64,000 nucleotides of DNA, from positions 11,286,202 through 11,350,201 of the forward strand of contig JAJEKV010000013.1 of NCBI GenBank assembly GCA_021234155.1. Direction: 5' to 3'. Position 1 is the stretch's first letter. Every line of letters begins with the position of its first letter. Below are positions 10,325 through 22,167 of the stretch, piece by piece. The position numbers and the translations under genes are program-made. The notes under the pieces are model-generated. The model had not been told where the DNA came from, did not search any database, and saw only the letters and a list, made by a program, of their open reading frames with translations. Source of the DNA: Isoetes taiwanensis (lineage: Eukaryota; Streptophyta; Lycopodiopsida; Isoetales; Isoetaceae).

Positions 10325-13132
10325 TCAATAAGAATTACTTACTGGCACTATCTCGGTAGAGTGTTGTATATACTTTTTACCAACACGTATCCGTTGCAAC
10401 CTCCATCTTCTCATTGTCTCTACTCCACCAGAGCGATACCAAGCATCCTTATGTCTTTTCTTCTTTAGTGTCTCTCTCAATATTGAAGCTAATGACATCT
10501 CTGGAGTAGATGTCAAACGTTTCTCAAGCTTAGTAGCAATTCTTCTATAAAACCATTGTGCCATTTGTTGCAAAGAACTAGACATAGTTTTCCCACCACC
10601 ATGCGATGTAAATCTAAAGTAGGCATGCTTGGCTTGTTTGTGGGACTTCTCCATGCCTTGAGTGTTCCAGATGCCCAAGCTTCCGTATTCTTTTGAAAAC
10701 CATGGCCCATGTGCATATAAGATATGCATATAATGTGTGAGTTCTCCCTCACCCCATGCTGCTATAAATGCTCTTGTAAACTCTCATTTATAGCAGTCCT
10801 AAAATCAGCCTTATCTTGATCAAGAACGTTTTAAATAGTCATAAGTTTGAACACGGGAATTAGGGCCTTCCATGCTATTGTTTTTCTTTTCAAATGCTCT
10901 TCCATTGTCCGATGCGATCATCTTACGCTTGTAGAAGATCTTTATAGCATTCCCATTTGCCATTTGCACCAGGTTTTAAACTTGGAAGGAATCTTCTTGC
11001 TTTAACACCTCCCATCGAGGGTTTAGATGGCATGCTTTTTCTTTTTGGATCTTCCACAACTTTGTAATTTACGCCATGGAGACCCATATCGGACAACTTT
11101 GCTTCAATTCTTGCCAAAGTAACATCTCTATTAGGTTTTGGTTTCTTTAAGCCATGCAAACAATATCTTTGAGATAGACCATCTTATCAATGATCCTTAA
11201 GAAGGCGTGCAAAGTACATATATGCACACCGGTAAATCGATTGCCATAATGGGATCCAATAATGTATGAGAAGGCGGCAAACATTGATCACAATCAAGTG
11301 TACTTCTTTTTTTGAATATCTTTGGGAACCAATTTGAATCTTTTCTATGTGCTACATAATCACAATATGGACAAGATTGAGTTGTCTTTTTTTGCACCGT
11401 GCTTCATGTTGTACATACATTTAATGGTCTTCAAATCATGACTAGATGCCATTCAATCTCATAATTTCCATAGTCTACTACATTTAGCTTCTCACCATTA
11501 TTGTGCCTCGCAATCAGATCAGGAATAGGTGTTTGTTCAAACACAAATCTTAAGGTACTATGACTTTCCTTAGTCACTTGGAAAATACCGATCCACCAAA
11601 TATGATCTTCTGATTGCACAGAGAAATTTTCCTTGTCTTGACAACCGTTAAGAGCTCTATTCATTAAAGTAATAGATACTCTTTCATACTTCTCCCCTTT
11701 GACCATTTCCATCTCATCTAATTTCAAAACAACAACGAGTTTGCTGTCACACTCCATAGAATTTACCGTCATGTCATAGAATTTCACCATCAACCGTAGA
11801 ACACTCTCAACATCAACCCAAAGATTATTTGATTCGTCTAAAGTAAAAGCATTACAGTGCTGTGATGCTTTCTTTTGCCTTTTGTACCACCTCCGGCTTG
11901 TTCCAACTCATCTAGCTTGATAGATGCATCAATGTGAGTCATCTCTCCCAAGTACTTGCTTACTTGAAAGTTTCTATAAGAACGACATGACCATACCTTT
12001 GATAATTTAGGCAACAAAACATTTTTCACACCCATCTTTGACATGCACGACTTCAATGCCTTGAATAACTGAACATAAGCTCTTTTGCTCACTCCGGCAT
12101 CATCACAAAGGGACTGAAAGTCATCAACTCTTGCTTCTTTACTTATTTCGTCAATAACATGTTCGGAGAGTGCTTGCCTCATTAACTTAGTCCCTGCATA
12201 AGCATGAATATAATTTAGAGTGAAGAGGTATAGATCTTCATCATGCTTGCTATTACTGGACCTGCATATTAACTAATTTGACACAAGAGGCAAAGCAATG
12301 CAAAGTTATTACAACACATTAACTATAAAATGAGATGGATTGGACATTCGACAAATAGATAAAACAAATCTAAAAACAGAGACAAGCCACTAAAAGAATC
12401 AAAATATTTGCTGCTATGGAACAACAACAGACCAAAAGAATAGAAAGCAGTAAGATGGAATGGATTTTAATACCTGGAAGATGGAGCACCTTCAAAATAT
12501 CTTCTTTTGTGGCAATTTTCTTGATCAACTCAAGCAAAATGACCATCCTTTCGTTCATTTTTTGTAGCCAAATGATGGATCTATCAATGTCTTGATGGCA
12601 GCCACTCTCCTCTTTGATCCACCACCTCTAGGAGCCAATGTATGGATTGGCTTTATGTTTCTTTTCCTCTCTCTCAAACCAAGTGGAGTGACTTTTAAGC
12701 GCTTAATCTTTAGTTTAAGTTTCTCATTTTCCTCCATCGTCCGTTTATATCTCACCTTCTCTTCTTCCAAACAACCTTCGGTTTTGCTTTTGCACTCTCG
12801 CTTGCAAACACTTGCTTTTGCAAGCTGTTACAAGAATAATATAATGAAGTATTATGATTGGCAATGTTATGCATGTCATAAGTAAGTTTACTGATGCTAG
12901 CTTGAAGCTGAAAGTTACATGTTTGGAGTTTCTGTATAGCAGCTCTAATACCATCATCGGTAGATCCACTTGCTAAGTTTTGGCAATATCCAAGTAAGCC
13001 TTGATGCCCCATGCCTATAAATTTGAACAAGGCTGTGGGAGAATCAAATACAGGCTGAATTTGATTTAAAGGATCTCTTGGATATAAATCTCCATGTGTC
13101 CATAAATCAATATTGCATGCTCCCTCTTTGAT
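10325..13132 (-). pseudogene. gene B of the 8.9-kb element: coiled-coil/Cys-motif protein, possibly a transposase, decayed
   Basis: Minus-strand open stretches line up as one long protein broken by frameshifts and perhaps introns. The N-terminal part (13132-12752) has CNIDLWTHGDLYPRDPLNQI and KFIGMGHQGLLGY, then a coiled coil with MEEEKVRYKRTMEENEKLKL (12770 on). The frame shifts at an A6 run near 12557 into MVILLELIKKIATKEDILKV. The middle (12182-11197) carries TTQSCPYCDYVAHRK, a CxxC pair. The C-terminal part (10729-10325) has NTQGMEKSHKQAKHAYFRFT followed by SHGGGK. Two genes in one inverted-repeat element, with a large Cys/His-rich protein, suggests a transposase, but I could not match a DDE domain. 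Function unknown. Confidence 0.45.
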
Positions 13133-13823
13133 CTTAAAGAATCTTCATCATAATTTATCTTAGGCCCTATCTTTCTTTTAAGAGGCATGAAATTTTGTGG
13201 TACCTCCACCCGAAATTGGCAAACCTTCCTCCTTGGATTTATGTTTTCTACAAATAAACAGTAGGCATTCTTAGATATGAATAGGATTTGCAAATTTATG
13301 GAGTTGCAAATTAACATACCTTTATCATCCATCCTCGGACTCCTTAGAAATTTGTAGCTTTGTAGCTCCAAAAGAATGTAAGTAGGACCTGCCGAAAATA
13401 CTTGGACCTACCAGAAGCTTGCAGAGCTCTCTGGAAATGATCCGGATTTGCAAAATTTCTACAAGAAACTGCCTCCAATATAAGAGACATCCAAGAATTG
13501 AGCAATTCCGGCCTACAAATTTGAGGGAAAAAACGACCAACATTTAAACGACTAGTTGGTAATGGCGCGAGGAGGAGGAAGAACTAAGGTTTTGAATTCC
13601 GTTGGTTTATTTTTTTGGCTATGGCTACACCAACAACAAACCAATGAAAATTAACGAATCCACGTGCGTTGAAAAAGACAAAAAAGGGCACGGGAATAAG
13701 ACAAACATTTAACGACCCTATCCAACAAGAAACTAAGTTCGGGCTGCCCGACTTTCCCCCCCTTTGGCTTACGTGGAAGTTTTTGTTAGAAGGGCCTTTT
13801 CTAACCCCAAAAAATCCCTAATG

Positions 13824-14589
13824 AATGGTAATGTAAAATTTAATTCTCCAACAAATTAGGGGCTTTTTAAGGAATAAAAAAATACAACAGCATTTATAAA
13901 TTTTCCCAAGACTAAAGGGATTATCAATGAAAAAGGGCTTACGACCAACGACCAACATCATGATATTACCCTAAGGCCGAAAAGCTAAATTCACATTTTT
14001 GTGCGTTCTCAGTCATCTCTGCAAGTAGCACCAACACAACTAAGTTTTAAAGTAAAACTGGTTGTCATCTAATCATTGTGTTGAGCAAGCGAAACAGTTG
14101 CTGCAGAACATAATATAGCTCAATAGGCAAGGGAAAGTTAGTTATTTTCCAACCTAGTTGTTGACCAAAAAAATCAAAAGCACTTGTTGAACACAATGTC
14201 TTTGGCAATCTGTAGCTCATATCTATTAATTATCAGGGAAGAAAAAAGTTTTTTGAACGCAAAACACAGATGATGAAATGAGCAAGATCACCATTCACTT
14301 AATAATAACTTGAAAGAGCTCGGTTTATGTATTCAAAATGATACTAGAATAGAAAAATATGATCATATAGAATTCTACCTTCTCCACAAGGTAGAGACGC
14401 TGCTTATTTCCATGAAGGTGTTGAGAACTTCAATCAAACATCTTACATCAACCTTCTTTTGTTTCAACCCTTTTGGTAGACATGGATTTAGCTTAATGGG
14501 AGATCCTGGACGGACATGTATAAGCAGTCCTTTCCAAGGAGGGAAAAAAAAAGAGAAACACACAGAATAACAGGGAAATGGTGATGAAA
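13824..14589. other. no recognisable gene
   Basis: AT-rich flank right of the 8.9-kb element. Short ORFs only; nothing supportable. Confidence 0.45.
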
Positions 14590-14969
14590 CTAAGGCATCC
14601 TCTTTATATTCTTCTGCCCTATTCTGAGATGTGGCTTTTTCTGCCATTCACAAAGTTTTAAAAAGTTTTGCGTACCTGTCTGCTTGCCTTCCCCGGAGGC
14701 AAAATTCACGTGCTTATGCTCAGCGTAAGTAGTGCAAATTTGTATAGTAAACGTTTGATTCACTTGCGTTGGAAGAAAAACCTTGTGATTAATACAACCC
14801 ATTTACCAGAAACACAGAATTTCAATCATATTCTTGGAGACAGACATTTAGGCAATCCTCCAACGGACCTGAATTTGCTGAATTTGTTCTGAGAATTTAT
14901 ATTACCTTATGTTCATGCATTTCGATACTTGAACGAGTAAAAAATACAGGAAAGACCTTAAAAGAAGAA

Positions 14970-15658
14970 AATTGTTGCATGACAGTAAGCAGTCTGCAAA
15001 TTCCAAGCATCTATAGCCGCACCACTACAATGGAAAGAAATGGGTGCTGCTTGTAAAAACCCTACTGCATATTCCAGAAGAAGATTAGCGCCATTGACGA
15101 CCTGTGAAAAACAAATAGTTTAGAGTATGAGCCGTTACAATGAAGCCCCAATAGTCAAATCCTGGAAAGATAAATTAGCTCAGATAACTAAAAACAATTA
15201 ACAGCATGTAGATCTCCAGATTCTAAAAGTCTGTCTGGTTATCGCTATTTTGGAAAAAACTAGAAACGTACCAGCCAGGAAATGAGCACTGGATTTCCGA
15301 AATAAAAAGCAAGGATGCCGCCTGTAATGATGATGCCATCGTTCCATATATTCTGCAAAGCATCCATAAAGCATTTAAATCCAAATGAAAAAATGCAAAC
15401 GACTAGCCAATGCGATTCAAACAAAGTAGAGTAGACAATGCGATTCAAATAAAGTGTTTCATGCATCTTCCCAAAAGCTGATACACTAGAAGGTCCATGA
15501 AGCCTTGCATGATAAATGGTACTTTTAAGCAGGTACATGGAAGGTTGGAAAGCTGCATCACCTTCAAATCCATATTCCATTAACTCGACTAACAATGAAT
15601 ATATATTGTTCCAACCCATACAATGCATTGTATTTATTGAGAATAAAATTGGATTCAA
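14970..15658 (-). pseudogene. possible exons of an unidentified membrane-protein gene
   Basis: Two minus-strand stretches look like exons. One (about 15355-15270) encodes the hydrophobic ALQNIWNDGIIITGGILAFY then FGNPVLISWLV, which would suit a membrane helix. The other (about 15105-14970) follows a TTTTTCACAG acceptor-like site and encodes NGANLLLEYAVGFLQAAPIS then FHCSGAAIDAWNLQTAYCH. I cannot assign a family. The stretches lie in different frames with stops between them, so this is either a real spliced gene cut up by my reading or a pseudogene. Confidence 0.25.
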
Positions 15659-16120
15659 GCATGTATTAGCTTTCTAGAAGATCCTTCCGTCGATCTTCGA
15701 ATTACCACGGAAGAAAAACCAATGCGAACCCGACTGCCTAGCCTTCTTCCCAACCCTGCAGTTCTGCTAGTTTTTTTTTTTTTTTTTTTTTGTTTAATGC
15801 CACCTCACAAGAGCACCATTAATTTTTGCTGCAACCCACTTTATGGCATTGATTGCACTTAATATGTGTGACTAAATCTCGACCATTGATCCAACACATC
15901 CAACGGGTGAGATCAAAAGCCCCAAATAAGGGGTTGCTTGGGGATCATGGCGTGGCCGTGCAGGCGTGGAGATTTCACAAACTGGACCGTCAAGATGGCG
16001 ACACCTCGGCGTCTATATATAAGGGGGCTTATTTGGGGCTTTTATTGTGGACCGTCGATTGAATACACCGACGGCCAGGATCAAAATCTCTATGGACAAA
16101 AGTTATTGTATATATATTAT
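15659..16120. other. gene-free stretch with 23-T tract
   Basis: A poly-T run of about 23 bases at 15771-15793 may mark the 3' end of a minus-strand retro-insertion; no duplication was found around it. No genes seen. Confidence 0.45.
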
Positions 16121-16188
16121 GATAGCTTAGCCAACCTTAGGTATAGAACCATTTCCATGTGGCTCCATCCCATTGGTGACCTGCCATA

Positions 16189-16310
16189 CGTTTCCCTAAA
16201 ATATACTATATAAATGTGTATATTTTAGGCCACGTCACCATACAAGCCTACCTTAGTAGACTGGTATACATTAGTGTGGGAAGGGGGCATGGCTAAGTCA
16301 TTATATATAT
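16189..16310. mobile_element. small MITE-like repeat, copy 2
   Basis: This is the partner of 3447-3556, running from CGTTTCCCTAAAATATAC to CTAAGTCATTATATATAT. It is embedded between two copies of AGCCAACCTTAGGTAT, so it appears inserted in, or part of, a larger repeated unit. Confidence 0.65.
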
Positions 16311-16390
16311 AACTAAGCCAACCTTAGGTATGGAACCATTTCCATGTGGTTCCATCCTATTGGTGACCTGCCATACGTACACATTCCATT

Positions 16391-16577
16391 TGAGCCATGG
16401 CGTGACATGTCCGCCCTAATCTACTAAGGGCCAAACCCTAGACCTAGACCATTTTTCTGGCTCCAACAGCTCTTGACCTCATCTCGCATTCGTAACTCCA
16501 TTTCGAGGATCGTTAACCCTAGACCTAGACCATTTTTCTGGTTCCAGCAGCACTTGACCTCATCTCGCATTCATAAC
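16391..16577. repeat. flanking direct repeat, left copy (with internal duplication)
   Basis: The block starts GAGCCATGGCGTGACATGTC and contains two tandem units of about 77 bp built on AACCCTAGACCTAGACC, TTTTTCTGG, CTCTTGACCTCATCTCGC and CATTTCGAGGATCGTT. The same block lies at 20727-20930 on the far side of the LINE. Confidence 0.9.
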
Positions 16578-17313
16578 CTTCTATGTGGCTCCATCCTATT
16601 GTGGTGACGCCATATGTACACACATTTTTTTTTATTGAAGGCTATATATATATTATTTAAGTATATTTAAAGTGTACAAAAACTTTTTCAAGGAAGTTTA
16701 ACCCTTAAAAAGCATCGGCTTATACGGGATGATGATTAAGATAGATATGGTAACAAAGAAAAGCAAGAAATAAAGTTCATAATGTTTTTTGAGTCTTGAC
16801 TCAATGGATAGATAGGAGATTATGGTTTGTGCATTTTCCGCCTTCCCCTCGAAGATGGAATGAAAGACACGATAAATACACATGCATGAGCCCGCCATTG
16901 CCATGTTGTATCGCCTTTAGTATCTTTGGCAATGCGGATGGCATCTCTTACGATGTCATAGTTTACGGTCATGACCCGACTGTGTACAAATTGCATCCAA
17001 GTGTGTCGATGTAATAGTAGGTCCAAAAACTTGATCCATTCATTGTTGATTTCGCTTTGATATTCTTCCATTCAAGTCTCCTAGTCGATGAATAAGGTAT
17101 CCTAATGACAAACATCATCCATTAATATTCAATCCAAATCCGGTGATGTCATACAATACGTTTTTTATGATCCCTTCGGTGGGATGATTTCACAATTAAA
17201 GATAAAGCTGTTTCTTCCTTTCCAGATTCTCCATAGGAGAATGTAAATTCTCTAATCAGAAGGATTGATAGGCATAAAGAAGTCTTTGTGGCTAAGGGCA
17301 ACCAAGTTTTGGC

Positions 17314-18219
17314 CTAAGATATTGGATGCAAGTTCCAAAACCCATTCAGACCATAGGCGGGTTCTAAATAGGTGTTCTTCATCTTCTTTGTTAGCCAAGC
17401 ATCGTCACATAAATCCGAGTTAGTCATAGCTAAACGAAATCTCTTACAGTTAGTAGCAAGGCCCCTATGCCAAAGTTGCCACATGAAGGCCTTGATCTTT
17501 GGGTTGATGGGGCTATTCCACATAAAAACCAAGTTCTTCCTTGCTGTTTCCTGGGAGACATCCCATTTTGAGTGGATTGTGATCTCTTGGTTACTCATTA
17601 AGAATTTGTAAGCCAGTTTGACTGTGTAGCCACTTTTACCATTGTGCTTCCAAGAATCTGGAGAGTGAGACCATCTGCCCTGCAATATGATATTAGTAAT
17701 GGCTTCATAGAGCAATTTGGTTTGATCATCCTCTTCTGCAAGAACAGAAGCCTGAAAGGGGATAATATCATTATCCTCAAATAGGTGGCTGATGAGAGAT
17801 ATCCCCTTTTGTTTCGAGCTTAGCTTGCTCGAGGGAAGTGGATAGCCGGGGCATAGGTTGGGATTATCAAGGATCAAGGCTGGGTTCCAGAAAATTGATT
17901 GATTCATCGAGAGGCCATTTTCCCAGCTATACATATGTTTGACTTCTTCCCAAGCATAGATCCATTTTTTGATAATACCTGGAGTTGCAGCCGGGATGGA
18001 GAAAGGGAAGTAGATAGAATGAGGCAACTCCATTTTGAGAATTCTCCATCCATACGGATGACATTTGCTGATATAGACTTTGATCGGGGCCGGATATAGG
18101 GTGTTTAATCCTGTCATAACAAGCCACAAAAAGTATTTATGACTAAAAGCTAAACCTTTTTTTTTCGATATTGATGGTGCCGAGACCTCCATTCTTTTAG
18201 GTTCGCGACATTCCTCCAT
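17314..18219 (-). pseudogene. LINE ORF2 C-terminus with RVT zinc-binding domain
   Basis: This is a 301-residue open frame, the longest in the window. It is the end of a LINE ORF2: a thumb-like region (WLVMTGLNTLYPAPIKVYIS), then the zinc-binding module typical of plant LINEs, with GKSGYTVKLAYKFLMSN, FMWNSPINPKIKAFMWQLWH and RGLATNCKRF. The usual CxxC...H...C finger is not clear here; only DLCDDAW remains near the end. It acts with RT in target-primed reverse transcription. Host function is not expected. Confidence 0.85.
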
Positions 18220-19920
18220 TGAAATCGGATGCCCGGCATCTTTTATTCGACCACAAGCTATGAACCCGCCAATAATACTTTGAAGCTTTGTTAGTGATCT
18301 TCTTGGGGGCGAATGATGTAAGATTGATAGACCGAGAAGATGAAATCACAAAGTTTGCAATAATAGCTCTCCCATTTTTAGAAAAGATATTTAGAGTTAA
18401 GAGAATCAACCTTTTTATAGAATTTCTCTACTATGTCGAGAGCCATAAATCTGATGCAATGGTCCTTATGGCAAATGGGATCCCAAGAATCTTGGATTTA
18501 GTGCAGGGGAGTAATACTTACATCCAAAGTTGAGCAACTCGAGTACCTTTCTCGATCTCCCTAGAATGGATAGCAGATTTGAGAGGGTTGATTTTGCGGC
18601 TGAAGCAGAGCCAAAATCACATGGGATACTACGGGTATTGATTATGGATTCTTGGTCCATAGAAGTAAGAATAAAAGTGTCATCGCAAAATGCCCATTTA
18701 GGATCTGGTCTTCTTGAGAGTGCTTTCGGGGGAGCTTGAGGCCTTTAATTGAGTTGTTAATCGGCATCTTCCAATCTGGCGTGTAAAGCTTCCATAACAA
18801 TTAAGAAAAGAAAGGGTGCCGGAGGACAACCTTGTTTACCCCTCTCCGGATAGAGAAGAAGGGGCTGGTCTCACCATTAATTAGAGCAGCCAGTCTGGAG
18901 TTTTGAGAATGGCATTAAACATAGCAATACTTTCCTCATTGAAGCCAAGAGCCCGCAACATTTGTAAAGAAACTTCCGGTGACCGTGTCAAAGGCTTTAG
19001 TGATGTCCAGCTTAAGAAGGGCTATGTCTTGATTGGAGTCTTTAGCCCATTGCAAAAACCAGAATAGCGATCACCACATTATCAAGGATGAATCATCTTT
19101 TTAAATATATGCGGTGGGTCTTTGCTGATAATGAGTCCAAAAATTTTTGAGTTCGGGCAGCTATGGCTTTACCAATTATCTTGTAGACAACATTAGTTAA
19201 AGAAATAGGTCTATAGTCAACAAAGAGGTAGGAGAGTCAATTTTGGGAATAAAGGGTAATAAGACTAGTATTAATCCGAGCATCCAAACGTTTGCGCGGA
19301 CCGAACTCATTAGCCAAGTTTGTAATTCCCATGCCAAGAATAGGCCGGGTTTTTTAAAGAATTACTGGTAGACCATCCGGACTGGGGTCTTACCATTATC
19401 CATACTCATAATAACTTCCTTGAGCTCAATTTGAGGGAAAAGGTGAGGGAAATTAACTCATTTCGATTGTCGGTTACCTTATTCCCTATTTTGATAAAAG
19501 TATCCATCATATCTTGGAATGATCGGTCAATTAGTACCCATAATGTTCGTGAAGTGCTCAACCGCTGACTATTTTAAGCTCAATGTCCTCGGAGATAAGG
19601 TTGTCCCCACCACGATATCATGGATCACGGTTCCTTTTGATCCTAGTCTTGGCTTTGACAAAAAATATTTCAATTACACCTCTCATCCTCTTTGAGTTCT
19701 TTGACCTTTGCTTTGGTTTTCCATCCTTTTAGCAATTTCCAGCTCCTCTTTTTCTATCCGGATCTTAATATCATTCTGGCGATTAATTTGAGAGGTGATA
19801 AGCCTTTGTCTAAGGTTGGCTAGATTGGCTTTACTTATTATGATGGATCTCTTTACCCCACTCTTTTCAGCCCGACTTTTATATGCTTAGCAGTTAATCC
19901 ACCACCACATCCAACCCCGG
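18220..19920 (-). pseudogene. LINE reverse transcriptase domain, frameshifted
   Basis: The RT core can be followed in short frames: YRPISLTNVVYKIIGKAIAA (about 19225-19165), KQGCPPAPFLFLIVMEALHA (about 18830-18770, motif B region), WAFCDDTFIL (about 18690-18660, motif C with C in place of the usual A of YADD), and ASAAKSTLSNLL. Many stops intervene. Together with the flanking endonuclease and zinc tail this gives a standard plant LINE ORF2 order. Confidence 0.8.
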
Positions 19921-20720
19921 TTAGCAACGGGGAGTAGGATGACAGGTTGTAGATATCTTGGAGCTTGGGCATAAAGTCATTGTGATCGAGAAGGTGACAT
20001 TCGACTTTAAAAAGGATTTTCTCTTTTTTTGATCTGCCCCACTTAAAATAATTAATTGAGGGTAGTGGTCAGAAAGAGTATAGCCAGCTAAATTCTCCAC
20101 CCTGTTACTAAAGGTCCAAAAATTTTCACTAAGGTAGAATCTATCATGAAGACAGCAAATGGGATCTGCCCTATGGTCTGACCAGCTGAAAGCATTAGGC
20201 TTGGTCCTAGCTAGCCTTAAATTGTGATTATAGAGAAGACTGACCCAAGCATTCATCTCATAAGGAATAAGGGGCTTGAAATTTCTATTTTTCATAAAGC
20301 AATCAGTTACCATATTGAAATCACCTCCAATGATTATATCATCCACATCTAAATTTGCTAAGTTGGAATTAATCTTATTCGGACTAGAATTCTATCGAAG
20401 GATTATGATAGAGTAGACATTAACTAGGGCAACATTACGATCCGATTTTGCATACCGAAACGCCACCTACCATTATTATCATTGATCATGTGATGAATGT
20501 GCAGATCAATTCTCTGATTCCAAGCTATAGCAATGCCTGCAGAAGAGTCATTAGCACTTATAGACCATGTTTGAAAATTAGGAGGGAGAGCCCTTGAAAT
20601 AATAGTATTATGGTTAAGATCATGGATCTTATGCTCCTGGATGAATAAGATGTCAGGGTTGAGGGAGGAGAGGCAGACTTTTAAACGTTCCCTTTTAATA
20701 ATATTGTTGATACCTTGGAG
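19921..20720 (-). pseudogene. LINE endonuclease domain
   Basis: The N-terminal part (20720-20400) reads WLQGINNIIKRERLKVCLSS then LNPDILFIQEHKIHD, where the Q-E-H/K motif carries the catalytic Glu. The C-terminal part, open from 20346, has IIIGGDFNMVTD (catalytic GDFN), NAFSWSDHRADPICCLHDRF and YTLSDHYPQLI (SDH). A frameshift near 20400 separates the two. The region is the target-nicking domain of the LINE. Confidence 0.85.
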
Positions 20721-20726
20721 CCATTG

Positions 20727-20930
20727 GAGCTATGGCGTGACATGTCAGCCCTAACCTACTAAGGGCCAAATCCTAGACCTAGACCATTTTTCTGGTTCCA
20801 ACAGCTCTTGACCTCACCTCGCATTCATAACTCCATTTCGAGGATTGTTAACCCTAGACCTATACCATTTTTCTGGCTCCAGCAGCTCTTGACCTCATCT
20901 CACATTCATAACTCCATTTTGAGGATCGTT
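20727..20930. repeat. flanking direct repeat, right copy (with internal duplication)
   Basis: Matches 16391-16577: GAGCTATGGCGTGACATGTC, then two units of about 83 bp with CCTAGACCTAGACC, CTCTTGACCTCA and CATTTCGAGGATTGTT. It directly abuts the LINE 5' end. Confidence 0.9.
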
Positions 20931-20935
20931 TGCTG

Positions 20936-21400
20936 TAGGACAGCCTAGTGCAGCAACCTCGTGCAAAGCTTTACTCATTTTTACTCCTTCACCAATGGGG
21001 ATTGTCCCAGTGCAGTTAAGCACTCTTTACTTGGGACCTTGGCTCTGATACCATGTTAAAAAATGAGTCATTCTTCATGTGTGCCCATTACACATACTCC
21101 AAATTCCAACAAAGTGGACTCTACTCCAAAATATTTGGGTGAAGACACAAGTAGTTGGCGGGAGTTCCTCCAGAGCAGGAATTTCGAATAGATTCCTTAG
21201 TAGATCATTTGAAAGTAGCATTCCATATGAGTTAGCATCGTGTATCTCTAGTAGAGCCATCCTAGAACCCTCAGTTCGAATTATGAACCACAATCAATGA
21301 ATCCTGACTGTAAGTTAGATGCATGTAATTAGGATTAGATGTTATTTTTGTCACTTATCATGTTATGTAGATATATGATATTGGTTGATCTCATATGTGC
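20936..21400 (-). mobile_element. LTR retrotransposon remnant: LTR and primer binding site
   Basis: At 21043-21055 the minus strand reads TGGTATCAGAGCC, the standard primer binding site for initiator tRNA-Met in plant LTR retrotransposons. It directly follows ...TTTTTTAACA, a plausible LTR end. The LTR would therefore start at 21056 and run to higher coordinates (about 21300-21400, end not located). A short internal leader runs down to the repeat at 20930. No coding part remains. Confidence 0.6.
21043..21055 (-). other. primer binding site (tRNA-iMet)
   Basis: TGGTATCAGAGCC on the minus strand, directly after an LTR-like terminus. The match to the common plant PBS is exact. Confidence 0.75.
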
Positions 21401-22167
21401 TCCTCTTGTAGTGGAAAGGAGGGTAGAGACCTAGTAGCCATTATTTAGACGATGCTCCTAGTTTAGACCTCTTAGTTCCTATTATATGCAGCCTATGCAT
21501 AGAGCCCACCAGGCTATGGAGGCTATGAAGTGACTGACACCATATAACGGGGTCAATGGCAAAATAGAGGGAGGTCCCTGTTGAGCATAGCTATTGGAAA
21601 CCCATAGAGGGCTAAGCTTATAGTCGGTCACTTTTAGAGGGCCAGGTATGACTCCGACACTTCCTGGGTCAATGGTTTCACCCTAATTCTCAAGAATTGC
21701 AGGTGTTGGCCTGACTCTTATTTTGGGAAGTTCGGGAAAGGACATTTGTCATCGCGATAAGCAATTGTGTCTCCGGTAGGTTACAGTCACGGCAGAGCCT
21801 GATTTAGCCCATCTGCATAGTATGTACAGGAGGGCCGGATGGATGGTCAAACCTAGCCATTGTCTATTGCCAGCCCGTGGTTGCATGATAACCGTTTAAT
21901 TAAACTTATGAATGAGATAAATGTATGAGTTATAGGGAAATTGAAGAAGAACATGAGCGTAGGGAAACTGTTCTTGCTCTTGAGCGGCTGCAAGACTAGA
22001 AGCTAGAAATTCTAGGAGAGGGACAAGGGAACAATTAATTCTTGATTTAGAGGGGCATCCTGTAAGAGAAGATTGGGCAATCGCTAAGAAGGTACAGTTG
22101 TGTGAATTTTGCTGGTATAATGGCAGGATATTATCAGTGATCTTATGCATCTTCCCAAGTAAACATA
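21401..22167. other. no recognisable gene
   Basis: Only short ORFs without motifs. Nothing supportable is seen. Confidence 0.45.

Larger units (their letters stand above)
4937..13823. mobile_element. 8.9-kb candidate DNA transposon with related inverted ends
   Basis: The left end (4937 on) reads CATTAGAAATTTTTTGGGGT then TATAAAAGGTC. The reverse complement of the right end (13823 back) reads CATTAGGGATTTTTTGGGGT then TAGAAAAGGCC. Similarity is strong for about 40 bp and then patchy. The ends also match the foldback MITE at 37513-38058, which shares CATTAGGG, TTTTTGAGAT, AAAAGGGCCTT and the inner phrase TGCCAACTAAG. Inside lie gene A (plus), a small ORF (plus) and gene B (minus), converging. 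No target duplication was resolved, so the superfamily is unassigned. Confidence 0.6.
16624..20724 (-). mobile_element. LINE of 4.1 kb, minus strand
   Basis: A 5'-truncated LINE. On the plus strand it starts with the complement of its poly(A) tail (T run at 16625-16633) and ends at the start of its endonuclease near 20720. Order from the right: endonuclease, RT, RVT zinc-binding tail. It splits a repeat unit. To its left stands GTGACGCCATATGTACACACA and to its right GAGCTATGGCGTGACATG, which are contiguous in the intact unit at 16362-16410. That fixes both ends to within a few bases. Frameshifts make it dead. Confidence 0.85.

Noticed and set aside
16391-20930. LTR retrotransposon with 190-bp LTRs
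   Set aside because: The DNA between the repeats is a LINE with poly(A) tail; there is no PBS or PPT next to the repeats, and the repeat unit reads across the LINE junction.
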